NCBI GenBank assembly: GCA_035602155.1
Contig: DATNMW010000093.1
Location: forward strand, 1 to 13,340
Length of the DNA stretch: 13,340 nucleotides
Origin: Bog-159 sp035602155
GTDB lineage: Bacteria; Acidobacteriota; Terriglobia; Bryobacterales; Bryobacteraceae
Direction of reading: 5' to 3'
Shown: positions 6,407 to 13,117 of the stretch, piece by piece
How the letters are laid out: every line of letters starts with the position of its first letter
Position numbering within the stretch: the first letter of the stretch is position 1
Made by a program: the position numbers and the translations under genes
Notes under the pieces: generated by a model
Databases searched by the model: none
Told to the model about the DNA's origin: nothing
Seen by the model: the letters and a program-made list of their open reading frames with translations, nothing else

Positions 6407-6564
6407 TATCGCGGCCGACTCGTCAAAGGCCATTACCTGGGTGTGGACTGGCGCCCATGAAGAGATCTAGGCGACTCGATTAATTTATAAAAATAATTGA
6501 AAATCCATTGCAAACGGCGGCCGCCTCGCGTAATATTGACCTAATGTTACCGGTTTAACGAAAC
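6407..6564 (+). other. AT-rich intergenic region upstream of the accessory gene pair
   Basis: After the small coiled-coil gene, base composition changes sharply: about 6478-6507 is nearly pure A/T, in a window that is otherwise GC-rich. It contains the promoter at 6508-6536 and a four-codon ATG...TAA reading (6544-6558) just before the ATG at 6565. No terminator for the upstream gene is evident. Confidence 0.55.
6508..6536 (+). promoter_or_regulatory. Candidate sigma-70 promoter with AT-rich upstream element
   Basis: TTGCAA (6508-6513) and TAATAT (6531-6536) are exactly 17 bases apart, each matching four of six consensus positions. The 30 bases before the -35 are almost all A/T, like an UP element. 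The predicted start near 6543 gives a leader of about 20 nt for the gene at 6565. It is the most complete promoter-like arrangement in the window. Confidence 0.5.
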
Positions 6565-8028
6565 ATGAGTGCATGCAACGCACCATCTAAAATGCGTTTT
6601 TGGGTGTTGGTGCTGTTGAGGTTTGCACCGTTGGCTGCGGCCCACCCATGGCAGACAGCCGGACCCGACTGGCCCCCTCCGACGGTTGCACAGCCATGCC
6701 CATGTAAGCCGACGAGGCCACACCCCAAGGCGCCGGCCGCCCCCTGCCCGTTCTCGTGCGATTGTTATAAGAGCACGAAGGCGTGCGAGGCGGACGTCCA
6801 AGCCAGAGAGGCCGCGCAGGAGGTGGCTCTTGGCTGGCAACTACTCAAGGACAAGCATTACAGGCTCGCCTATTCGCATTGCGAAATAGCGCTCAAACTT
6901 GACCCAGGGTGGAAAGACGCTGAGTTGTGCATGCACTTCGCTCTCGTCAATTTGCAATGGGATCGAAACAAGAAGCTTTATGCGATGCTGGCCCCGGTGG
7001 ACGCCCTCCTATGGCGAGGGGATCTGGAAAAAGCCAACGAGGCAATGAGGGCGGTGTACGCCGAGGCATCCTCGAACGCTGACCCGGCTCTCGGACGTGT
7101 CCCAGATCAGGTAGTGGACGATATCGCGGCCCGATCTCGAGGGATCCGGAATCTGGGCGTCGTCTCGGGACCGGCGCTGGACCTCGTTGGGCTGATCGTT
7201 CTTTTGCTCCTGCTCTGGTGGCTGCGAAAACGTCTTCTAAGACTCTGGGATGCATACAGGCGTAACGAGGAACTAAGGTCCCGCCCTCTAGAGTCCACGA
7301 AAAGGGTTGATTGGAAGGTTTGGTCGATTACCGACGCTGCAAACAGAGGATACGGCGGCCCGCTGATGGACGCATTGGACGTCGACAATAATCCGCTCCT
7401 TTGCCAACGCAAGCCATCCTCCTTGCTGCTGGTACCTTCGTTCCATCCCGAGTTCCATCCCGACGGCGAGGAATCTGAGCCGTTTAAGTTGTGGCGAGAC
7501 TTTTTGGACACCCCAAGAGAACTGATTGGGATGGAGAAGCTGCCGACACTCGCCGAGCTCCGGAGGCACCGTTTTGTGCAGCAGCAAGCGTTTGAGGAAC
7601 TCGATCTGAAGGTCGGCGCCTTCGATGCCAAGGGCGTCGTCGGCCTGATGCGAATTATCCAAAGGTTCCGTAATCGGAGGCTTCCTGGCGTTCAGGCAAC
7701 CATTTATAGATTGAGCCCGGACGACACAAAAGGGGCTGCGCTTGCGTGTGTCCGGATCACCTGCTACTGGACGAGGCCGAACTCCGCCCAGAACGGCGAC
7801 GAGGGAACCGGATCGGAAGCAGAAGAACCTCAACGGAATGAGGATAAGACTGTCTCAGTATTCGCGTCGCGCCAGGATAACCCTGCCATCGACGCAACGG
7901 CATTGAGCGCCCAGCGTGCCGCCTTCAAGCTCTTCTATCGACTCGTGCGGGAAGGGGACTCACCGCATTACGCTACCGCAGTTGCATGCTTTCACCAGGG
8001 CCTCTCGTTGATCAATCAATACTTATGA
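6565..8028 (+). CDS. Unrecognised cysteine-rich membrane protein, first gene of accessory pair
   Basis: The 487-residue product (or 478 if ATG 6592 is used) has a likely signal sequence at residues 10-26 (MRFWVLVLLRFAPLAAA). A proline/cysteine-rich stretch at 36-75 holds six cysteines (45, 47, 61, 65, 67, 74). A helical TPR-like part follows at about 80-130 (GWQLLKDKHYRLAYSHCEIA). One clear membrane helix lies at about 205-220 (LDLVGLIVLLLLLWWL), followed by a basic stop-transfer segment. This predicts an exported N-terminal domain and a cytoplasmic C-terminal domain of about 260 residues that resembles no domain I recognise. Frequent AGA/AGG arginine codons and lower GC than the neighbouring core genes point to acquired DNA. 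It overlaps the next gene as ATGA, so the two products probably act together. A function cannot be assigned. Confidence 0.7.
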   Translation: MSACNAPSKMRFWVLVLLRFAPLAAAHPWQTAGPDWPPPTVAQPCPCKPTRPHPKAPAAPCPFSCDCYKSTKACEADVQAREAAQEVALGWQLLKDKHYRLAYSHCEIALKLDPGWKDAELCMHFALVNLQWDRNKKLYAMLAPVDALLWRGDLEKANEAMRAVYAEASSNADPALGRVPDQVVDDIAARSRGIRNLGVVSGPALDLVGLIVLLLLLWWLRKRLLRLWDAYRRNEELRSRPLESTKRVDWKVWSITDAANRGYGGPLMDALDVDNNPLLCQRKPSSLLLVPSFHPEFHPDGEESEPFKLWRDFLDTPRELIGMEKLPTLAELRRHRFVQQQAFEELDLKVGAFDAKGVVGLMRIIQRFRNRRLPGVQATIYRLSPDDTKGAALACVRITCYWTRPNSAQNGDEGTGSEAEEPQRNEDKTVSVFASRQDNPAIDATALSAQRAAFKLFYRLVREGDSPHYATAVACFHQGLSLINQYL

Positions 8029-9041
8029 CTGACGTGCCTTCGGACGACAAAATTTCGCGTGGTGGGCCGGCCAGCACAAAAGCAGCAGGCGACTCCTCGG
8101 CAGCGCCGGTGACTCCGCAGGCCGACCCGAAGGAGGCCATTTTAGGCGCCGCAATTGAGAATCTTACCTATGCCAGAGAGTACCTGGACAGATTTGATAA
8201 TTGGAGAGATTACCTTATTGCGACGCACTACCAAGCGGTGGGACTTGCATTGCGCAACGCTGAAAAGACTTTGGAATCCGCCGCGGACGCATTTCGTTCG
8301 GTGTCTACCTCGATATCGGACAGCAACCCGTCGGCGCCCCAGAGACGCCTCAAAGCTGAGGCGGCTTACAACAGAGCGGTGATCCTGGCGAGGACGGAAG
8401 GGCGCCGCGAAAAGGGGCGGCAAGGCTTTAATGACGTAATCAGTGCGTACCGAGAGGATGATTTCAGAGGATTGAGATTAGCCGCCCGCTTCGGTCTTCT
8501 TGTGGCAGACGCGCAAGACCTATGCCAGCCAGCCCCGAAGCAGCCGGAATCGCCAGGCGCAGCGCTTGAGCCTTGGAAGCGCGCCGCCGAGGATTTCGAG
8601 AACCTCCTTTCGAACGAGAAAAGACGCGCTAAGGATCTGGAAGAGGTGTTGCAGGATGCTTCCGCAGAGGCCGGAAGAACCGTAAAGAGGGCGGAGGAAG
8701 AGCATAGTGCGGCGCTTAGCAATCCGAGTTGGATCGATCGTATCAAAAAGGGACTCCAAGGCCGCTGGCGGGATCTTAGCCCTGGGTCGGAGCAGCGGGC
8801 CGACGATCTAACCACGACCAAGGAACGATCCCCAACACTTGAAGAGGCCCAGGAGAAACGGTTGAATGCAAAAAAGGACCTCAATCGGGCCCGGAGCGAC
8901 CTATCGATTCTCGCTGAGATAGAGGAAGAACTTGCTAGGATGAAGAACCGGCTCATGCCGGAGAAACGTGACGGCCAAGTCGGTCTGGTGCCGCCTGCCT
9001 CTACATCTCCCGCCGACCCTCCATCGCCTTCCACATCGTGA
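8025..9041 (+). CDS. Unrecognised helical coiled-coil protein, second gene of accessory pair
   Basis: The 338-residue product starts at ATG 8025, overlapping the previous stop by four bases; the alternative ATG at 7986 lies inside the first gene. Residues 1-35 are low-complexity and probably disordered. Residues 38-165 are helical, with TPR-like spacing (AEAAYNRAVILARTEGRREKG). Residues 185-310 are charged coiled coil interrupted by a WIDRIKKGLQGRWRDL segment, and the last 20 residues are proline/serine-rich. No signal peptide or membrane helix is seen, so it is expected in the cytoplasm, perhaps bound to the C-terminal domain of its partner. AGA codons are frequent, as in the partner gene. 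The last 41 bases lie antisense to the end of recR, which suggests the original stop codon was lost at an insertion boundary. Confidence 0.68.
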   Translation: MTDVPSDDKISRGGPASTKAAGDSSAAPVTPQADPKEAILGAAIENLTYAREYLDRFDNWRDYLIATHYQAVGLALRNAEKTLESAADAFRSVSTSISDSNPSAPQRRLKAEAAYNRAVILARTEGRREKGRQGFNDVISAYREDDFRGLRLAARFGLLVADAQDLCQPAPKQPESPGAALEPWKRAAEDFENLLSNEKRRAKDLEEVLQDASAEAGRTVKRAEEEHSAALSNPSWIDRIKKGLQGRWRDLSPGSEQRADDLTTTKERSPTLEEAQEKRLNAKKDLNRARSDLSILAEIEEELARMKNRLMPEKRDGQVGLVPPASTSPADPPSPSTS

Positions 9042-9600
9042 CCTCATCCGCGAACTCGATGTCGCTGCCCACCGGAATCCCCATGGCGATGCGCGACACC
9101 TTCACGCCCAGCGGCTTCAACAGCTTCGATAGATAGACCGCCGTCGCCTCGCCTTCCACCGTGGGATTAGTGGCCGCGATGATCTCCTCGATCCCGCCCG
9201 CACCGATGCGCTCCACCAAGCTCTTGATCTTGAGTTGCTCCGGACCCACGCCCTTCAGCGGCGATAGCGCCCCGTGCAGCACATGATACAGGCCGTTGAA
9301 CTGCCGCGTGCTCTCGATGCCCAGGATATTCGGCGCCTCCTCCACCACGCACAGCACCTTCTGGTCGCGGTTGGGATCGCTGCAGAACACGCACAACTCG
9401 CCGTCGCTGATGTTATTGCAGACGCGGCAGAGGCCCAGCTTGTCCTTCACGTCCAGCAGGGCCTGCGAAAGCTGTTCGGCGTCCTCGCGCGAGGCGCGCA
9501 AGACGTGAAACGCCAGCCGCTGCGCCGACTTCTGGCCGATGCCCGGCAGGCGTTTGAATTCGGTAATCAGCCGCGCCAGCGGCTCCGCGAAATCCGGCAT
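9001..9600 (-). CDS. recR: Recombination mediator protein RecR
   Basis: The 199-residue product matches RecR at full length. It opens with a helix-hairpin-helix region (FKRLPGIGQKSAQRLAFH, 15-32), has the four-cysteine zinc finger C58-x2-C61...C70-x2-C73, and then the Toprim domain starting at about residue 80 (VLCVVEEAPNILGIE). The conserved HGALSPLKGVGPEQL follows near 109-122. With RecF/RecO it loads RecA onto gapped single-stranded DNA. It is the last gene of the dnaX-ybaB-recR set, 15 nt after ybaB, with no clear Shine-Dalgarno sequence. Its final 41 bases are overlapped on the other strand by the unknown coiled-coil gene, but its own C terminus looks normal. Confidence 0.97.
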   Translation of the reverse strand: MPDFAEPLARLITEFKRLPGIGQKSAQRLAFHVLRASREDAEQLSQALLDVKDKLGLCRVCNNISDGELCVFCSDPNRDQKVLCVVEEAPNILGIESTRQFNGLYHVLHGALSPLKGVGPEQLKIKSLVERIGAGGIEEIIAATNPTVEGEATAVYLSKLLKPLGVKVSRIAMGIPVGSDIEFADEVTMWKAMEGRREM

Positions 9601-9615
9601 GGCTTTAGAAATGGA

Positions 9616-9924
9616 TTAGAATAGGCCGGGCGGCAGTCCCATGCCTCCCAGCATCCCGCTCATCTTCTGCTGGCTCTCCTGATCGACTTTCTTGGCGGCT
9701 TCGTTGCAGGCGGCCAGCACCATATCCTGCAGCATTTCGACATCGCCCGCAACCTCCGGGTCGATCTTCACGCTCAGGACGTTCTTGTGGCCATCCATAC
9801 CGATGGTGACCATGCCGCCGCCGGCCGAGGCCTCCACGCGGATCAAGGCGATCTCCTGCTGCATGCGCTCCTGCATCTGCTGCGCCTGCTTCATCATGTT
9901 TTGCATGTTGCCCGGCATTTTCAT
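9616..9924 (-). CDS. ybaB: YbaB/EbfC family nucleoid-associated protein
   Basis: The 102-residue product has the usual YbaB layout: a methionine/glutamine-rich N-terminal helix (MMKQAQQMQERMQQEIA), a central beta sheet with the family signature GGGMVTIGMDGHKNVLSVKIDPE (split here by sheet turns), and a C-terminal helix with a glycine/methionine-rich tail. YbaB dimers bind DNA as small tweezers and are almost always encoded between dnaX and recR, exactly as here. The start lies 4 nt after the dnaX stop and is preceded by a good Shine-Dalgarno sequence inside the end of dnaX, indicating coupled translation. Confidence 0.95.
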   Translation of the reverse strand: MKMPGNMQNMMKQAQQMQERMQQEIALIRVEASAGGGMVTIGMDGHKNVLSVKIDPEVAGDVEMLQDMVLAACNEAAKKVDQESQQKMSGMLGGMGLPPGLF

Positions 9925-9928
9925 GTGG

Positions 9929-11518
9929 CTACTCCTTTAGGTTGCGGACCGTGCGGACCTCTCCGCCGAACAAATCCCGAAAGCTCTGCACTTCCGGATT
10001 CGCCAGCGCGCGGCGCGACACATCGTCTTCCTGCTGCGTGGCGGGCGCGGCCGCGACCTTATCTTGATTCTGCGCGGCGACCTCGCCAATCGTAACTTTG
10101 ATCTTAAGCGGTTTTCCGATAATCTGCCGAACCGCCTGGTTGATATCCGCCTCTTTCATGGCGATAGAGAACTCTCGAGGAGTAGTGAAACGCAACTCCC
10201 CGTTTGCCTCCACAACCTCGGAATGCTCGATGGCATCGGCCGTGAACTCCATGCCGAGTTCCATCAGGCTGGCGTGGAGCCTTTGACGCCAGGAAGAGGG
10301 GGAGGGTGCTGGGTTCTGGACGCTTGGTGCTGGTCTAGCGGCGACGGTTGCAGGTTTCGCCGCGTCTCCGTGTCTCCGCGTCCCTGCGCTTCCGGGTCCC
10401 AGCTCCGCCAACGCCTCCTCAATCGAAACCAGCCGCCCCGCCTGCACCATGCGCAACAAGCCAAGTTCCAGGTGGAAGCGCGGCTGCAACGAGAACTGCA
10501 GGTCGCGGAATAGATCCAGCGAGAGCTGCAAATAGCGCGTCAGGTCCTCCTCCGAAAACTGTCCGGCCATCGCAGCCAGCCTCTGCCGCTCACCCGCCGA
10601 CGCCGCGATCAGGCGGGTCTCGCCCCCGGCGATCTTGGCCACCAGGAGATTCCGGAAATAGCGGGCCAACTCGCGGCTGAAGTGCTGCAGGTTCTGGCCG
10701 TTGCGTTCCAGTTCGTTGACGACTTCGAGCATGCGCGCTGCGGAAGCGTCAACTAACGCCTGGCTCACCTGCCCCAGCGCATCCAGCGAAAACGCACCCA
10801 GCAGCGCGCGCACTTCCGCGGCCTGCAACGTGTCGCCGCAGCAAGCGATGGCCTGATCCAGCGCCGAGAGCGAGTCGCGGACGCTGCCCTCGCCCGCCTG
10901 CGCCAGTACCGATAGCGCTTCCGCATCCGCCGTGATTCCTTCCTGCTCACAGATCCACGCCATGCGCGCGACTAGCGCCTCAAATTCCACGGAGCGAAAG
11001 CTGAAGTGTTGGCAGCGCGACGCAATGGTGGCCGGGATCTTATGCGCCTCGGTGGTGCAGAGCATGAACACGGCCCAGGCGGGCGGCTCCTCGATGGTCT
11101 TCAGCAGCGCGTTGAAGGCTTCGTTGGTGATCTGGTGCGCCTCATCGATGATGAAGACCTTATAACGGTCGCGCGCGGGCTGATAGCGCACGTTTTCGCG
11201 CAGCTCGCGCATTTCGTTGATGCCGCGATTGGAGGCGGCGTCGATCTCGATCACGTCCGGCGATCCGCCCGCCGCGATTTCCTTGCAGCTCGCACACACG
11301 CCGCAGGGCTGATTGGTAGGTCCGTTTACGCAATTCAGGCAGCGCGCCAGAATGCGCGCCACGGTGGTCTTGCCGGTACCCCGCTGCCCCGAAAAAATGT
11401 AGCCATGCGCGATGCGGTTCTGCGCGATGGCGTTTTCGAGCGTGGTTTTGACGTGCTCCTGATTCACCACGTCCGCGAACGATTGGGGCCGGTATTTCCG
11501 GGCGATGACCTGATACAT
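9929..11518 (-). CDS. dnaX: DNA polymerase III subunit gamma/tau
   Basis: The 529-residue product is the ATPase of the replication clamp loader. Visible motifs are the N-terminal RKYRPQSFADVV, Walker A GQRGTGKTT (44-52), the zinc-binding cysteines C63, C72, C75 and C78, Walker B IIDEAH (123-128), NALLKTIEEPP, and the SRC motif in ATIASRCQHF. Domain III follows, then a proline/alanine-rich linker around residues 375-410 and a C-terminal domain of about 120 residues. Length suits a single long product; I saw no A-rich slippery heptamer of the E. coli kind. The start is only 14 nt after the 3' end of the SRP RNA gene and has no Shine-Dalgarno sequence. Part of the linker is encoded by repeat-like DNA. 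Confidence 0.96.
   Translation of the reverse strand: MYQVIARKYRPQSFADVVNQEHVKTTLENAIAQNRIAHGYIFSGQRGTGKTTVARILARCLNCVNGPTNQPCGVCASCKEIAAGGSPDVIEIDAASNRGINEMRELRENVRYQPARDRYKVFIIDEAHQITNEAFNALLKTIEEPPAWAVFMLCTTEAHKIPATIASRCQHFSFRSVEFEALVARMAWICEQEGITADAEALSVLAQAGEGSVRDSLSALDQAIACCGDTLQAAEVRALLGAFSLDALGQVSQALVDASAARMLEVVNELERNGQNLQHFSRELARYFRNLLVAKIAGGETRLIAASAGERQRLAAMAGQFSEEDLTRYLQLSLDLFRDLQFSLQPRFHLELGLLRMVQAGRLVSIEEALAELGPGSAGTRRHGDAAKPATVAARPAPSVQNPAPSPSSWRQRLHASLMELGMEFTADAIEHSEVVEANGELRFTTPREFSIAMKEADINQAVRQIIGKPLKIKVTIGEVAAQNQDKVAAAPATQQEDDVSRRALANPEVQSFRDLFGGEVRTVRNLKE
9932..9938 (-). promoter_or_regulatory. Ribosome binding site of ybaB within the end of dnaX
   Basis: On the minus strand the sequence AAAGGAG ends 7 nt before the ybaB ATG and lies in the last codons of dnaX. 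It confirms the ybaB start and suggests that ribosomes finishing dnaX help open ybaB translation. Confidence 0.65.
10304..10389. repeat. Dispersed-repeat-like DNA inside the dnaX linker
   Basis: Two low-complexity stretches lie here. At 10304-10333 the units GGTGCTG/GGTTCTG/GGTGCTG form an imperfect array. At 10361-10389 the phrase TCTCCGTGTCTCCGCGTC is a degenerate repeat of TCTCCG/TGTCTCC units. Both resemble short repeats I recall as scattered between genes in many environmental GC-rich genomes. Here they are read in frame as the variable linker of DnaX. Confidence 0.45.
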
Positions 11519-11532
11519 GGGTGGGCGAATGC

Positions 11533-11635
11533 CAGGCCCCGGGTGATCCGCGGCACACAGGTTAAACCACTACCGTTGCTTCCTTCCGGACCTGGCGGGG
11601 TTTGCGGCCGCCTGTCGCACGGAGCCCGAGACCTG
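11533..11635 (-). ncRNA. ffs: Signal recognition particle RNA, small bacterial (4.5S) type
   Basis: On the minus strand this stretch contains the SRP RNA domain IV signature CAGGTCCGGAAGGAAGCA, with the GGAA loop and the asymmetric loop bound by Ffh. The ends pair: 5' CAGGTCTCGGG with 3' CCCGGGGCCTG, using G-U pairs, forming the closed rod of a small SRP RNA of about 103 nt. The RNA joins Ffh to target nascent membrane proteins through FtsY. Its place directly upstream of dnaX is a known conserved arrangement. The exact ends are set from the pairing and may be off by a few bases. Confidence 0.92.
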
Positions 11636-11645
11636 ACAATCGACT

Positions 11646-11654
11646 ATCGTATCA
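11646..11654 (-). promoter_or_regulatory. Candidate extended -10 promoter of the SRP RNA
   Basis: Read on the minus strand, TGATACGAT fits the extended -10 form TGnTAnnnT. Its end lies 10 bases before the paired 5' end of the SRP RNA. No good -35 is seen. The same bases lie just upstream of galT on the other strand. Confidence 0.4.
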
Positions 11655-11680
11655 TGCAGCCCCTTGTTATCCTGCGTACG

Positions 11681-12721
11681 ATGCTCGATCTTACCCAAAA
11701 CCCGCACCGGCGCTTCAATCCGCTGAATGGATCGTGGGTCCTGGTGTCGCCCCATCGCACACAGCGGCCCTGGCAGGGACAGGTGGAGAAGACCACGGCG
11801 GCCGCGATGCCGGAGTACGATCCCACCTGCTATCTTTGCCCTGGCAATTCGCGCGTGGGAGGCGTCCGCAATCCTGCCTACACCAGCACTTTCGTTTTCG
11901 AAAACGATTTTGCAGTGCTGCTTCCCGGCACTCCCACCGACGCCGAGGAACGCGACGGTCTGTTCATCGCCGCCGGAGAGCCGGGCATCAGCCGCGTGGG
12001 GTGTTTTTCACCGCGGCACGATCTGACCGTGGCCCGCATGAGCGTGCCCGATCTGACGCTGGTAGTCGACGTCTGGGCCGGCCAATACGCCGAATTGGGC
12101 CGCCATCCCCAGATCGGCCACGTGCAGATTTTCGAGAACCGGGGCGAGATGATGGGCGCCAGCAATCCGCATCCGCATTGCCAAATCTGGGCCAGCCGCA
12201 GCGTTCCCACCGAGGTGGCCGCCGAGCAGCGCCAACAGGCGGCCTGGCGCGCCGATCGCGGATCGTGCCTGTTGTGCGATTACGTGGCGCTTGAGCGCAA
12301 GTCCGGCGAGCGCCTGGTCTGCGAGAACGAGTCCTTCGCGGCTCTGGTGCCATTTTGGGCGGTGTGGCCATTCGAAACGATGATAGTCGCCAAGCGCCAC
12401 TTGAGCGCGATGGATGAGTTCGACGCGGCCGAGCGCCGCGGCCTGGCCGACATTCTAAAGCGTGTGACCACGCGTTACGACAACGTGTTTGAGGCGCCGT
12501 TCCCCTACACCATGGGCTTTCATCAGCGGCCCACGGATGGGGCGGCGCATCCGGAGTGGCACTTCCACGCGCACTACTATCCGCCGCTGCTGCGCTCCGC
12601 GACCATTCGGAAGTTCATGGTGGGTTTCGAGATGCTGGGCATGCCGCAAAGGGACATCGCCGCCGAGAGCGCCGCCGCCCGCCTGCGCGGCCTGCCGGAG
12701 ATCCATTACCTGGATTTATGA
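11681..12721 (+). CDS. galT: Galactose-1-phosphate uridylyltransferase
   Basis: The 346-residue product catalyses exchange between galactose-1-phosphate and UDP-glucose in the Leloir pathway, through a uridylylated histidine. It starts with the family signature NPHRRFNPLNGSWVLVSPHR. Visible active features are the metal cysteines C50 and C53 in CYLCPGN, H113 in SPRHDL, FENRGEMMG, the catalytic HPH motif (H164-P-H166), H281, and the second metal set HFHAH (H294, H296, H298). I chose ATG 11681 because it aligns with the usual GalT N terminus; ATG 11654 would add nine residues and overlap the divergent SRP promoter. A much longer in-frame extension to 11006 is antisense to dnaX and is rejected. 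No galK or galE is nearby in the window. Confidence 0.95.
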   Translation: MLDLTQNPHRRFNPLNGSWVLVSPHRTQRPWQGQVEKTTAAAMPEYDPTCYLCPGNSRVGGVRNPAYTSTFVFENDFAVLLPGTPTDAEERDGLFIAAGEPGISRVGCFSPRHDLTVARMSVPDLTLVVDVWAGQYAELGRHPQIGHVQIFENRGEMMGASNPHPHCQIWASRSVPTEVAAEQRQQAAWRADRGSCLLCDYVALERKSGERLVCENESFAALVPFWAVWPFETMIVAKRHLSAMDEFDAAERRGLADILKRVTTRYDNVFEAPFPYTMGFHQRPTDGAAHPEWHFHAHYYPPLLRSATIRKFMVGFEMLGMPQRDIAAESAAARLRGLPEIHYLDL

Positions 12722-12725
12722 CGAG

Positions 12726-12939
12726 ATGCAACATCCCGGCGGTTCTGGCCGATTCGGAACCCTTAAGGCCAGTCACCAGGAGCTAGACGAGTTTTGCGGG
12801 AGAAACCCGATCGGGCGGCTGGCACTTTTTCGGTCGGTGTGGCGGACGCAAGGTCGATTTGCGGACGCCGGGCGAATTGAGCCCATATTTCCGGGACGAG
12901 GTTTTGCGTAGGGCCGCCGTGCAGTATGCCGCCGAGTGA
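12726..12939 (+). pseudogene. MntA-like nucleotidyltransferase antitoxin remnant
   Basis: From ATG 12726, five bases after galT, the frame reads ...ELDEFCGRNPIGRLALFRSV, matching the N-terminal segment of MNT-type minimal nucleotidyltransferases, normally ...RRLALFGSV. The glycine of the GS motif is replaced (FRSV), and the following aspartate pair of the active site is absent. In another frame, from about 12844, the sequence reads GRKVDLRTPGELSPYF and FRDEVLRRAAVQYAAE, ending at TGA 12937-12939, which is the typical end of the same family. Both ends of one gene are therefore present, with the catalytic middle deleted and the frame broken. Intact relatives are about 95-100 residues and AMPylate the HepT toxin. 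The identification is by motif memory, not search. Confidence 0.7.
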
Positions 12940-13117
12940 CGAGATTCGTTTGCGCCATATGTTGGAGGCCAGCCGCGAGGCCGCGGCATTGCTCTTTGAT
13001 GCTTGCCGCAGTGAGGTGCATCGAAATCATCGAGAACCCGGGAAGCCGACCCAAGCCGATGGAAACGTCATAATCCGGGACCTCCTAAGCGGAAGCGATC
13101 TTTTCCTCCGATTGTAA
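12926..13117 (+). pseudogene. HepT-like (DUF86, HEPN) toxin remnant
   Basis: ATG 12926 overlaps the end of the nucleotidyltransferase remnant by 14 bases, as in many MntA-HepT pairs. The first residues, MPPSDEIRLRHMLEASREA, match the start of DUF86 HEPN proteins. A second family segment, VRCIEII, appears in another frame from base 13011, so sequence between them is deleted and the frame is shifted. The RNase motif (R-x4-6-H, usually RNRLIHAY) is missing. The readable frame continues to TAA at 13115-13117 with unrelated sequence. The toxin is therefore inactive, and this is the end of a decayed toxin-antitoxin locus. Confidence 0.6.

Noticed and set aside
11006..12721. 571-codon plus-strand ORF running through dnaX, ffs and galT
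   Set aside because: Only the last 346 codons match GalT. The N-terminal 225 codons are antisense to dnaX and to the SRP RNA and have no family resemblance.
12844..12846. Programmed frameshift in the nucleotidyltransferase remnant
   Set aside because: No slippery sequence is present, and the whole catalytic segment is absent, so deletion and decay explain the two frames better.
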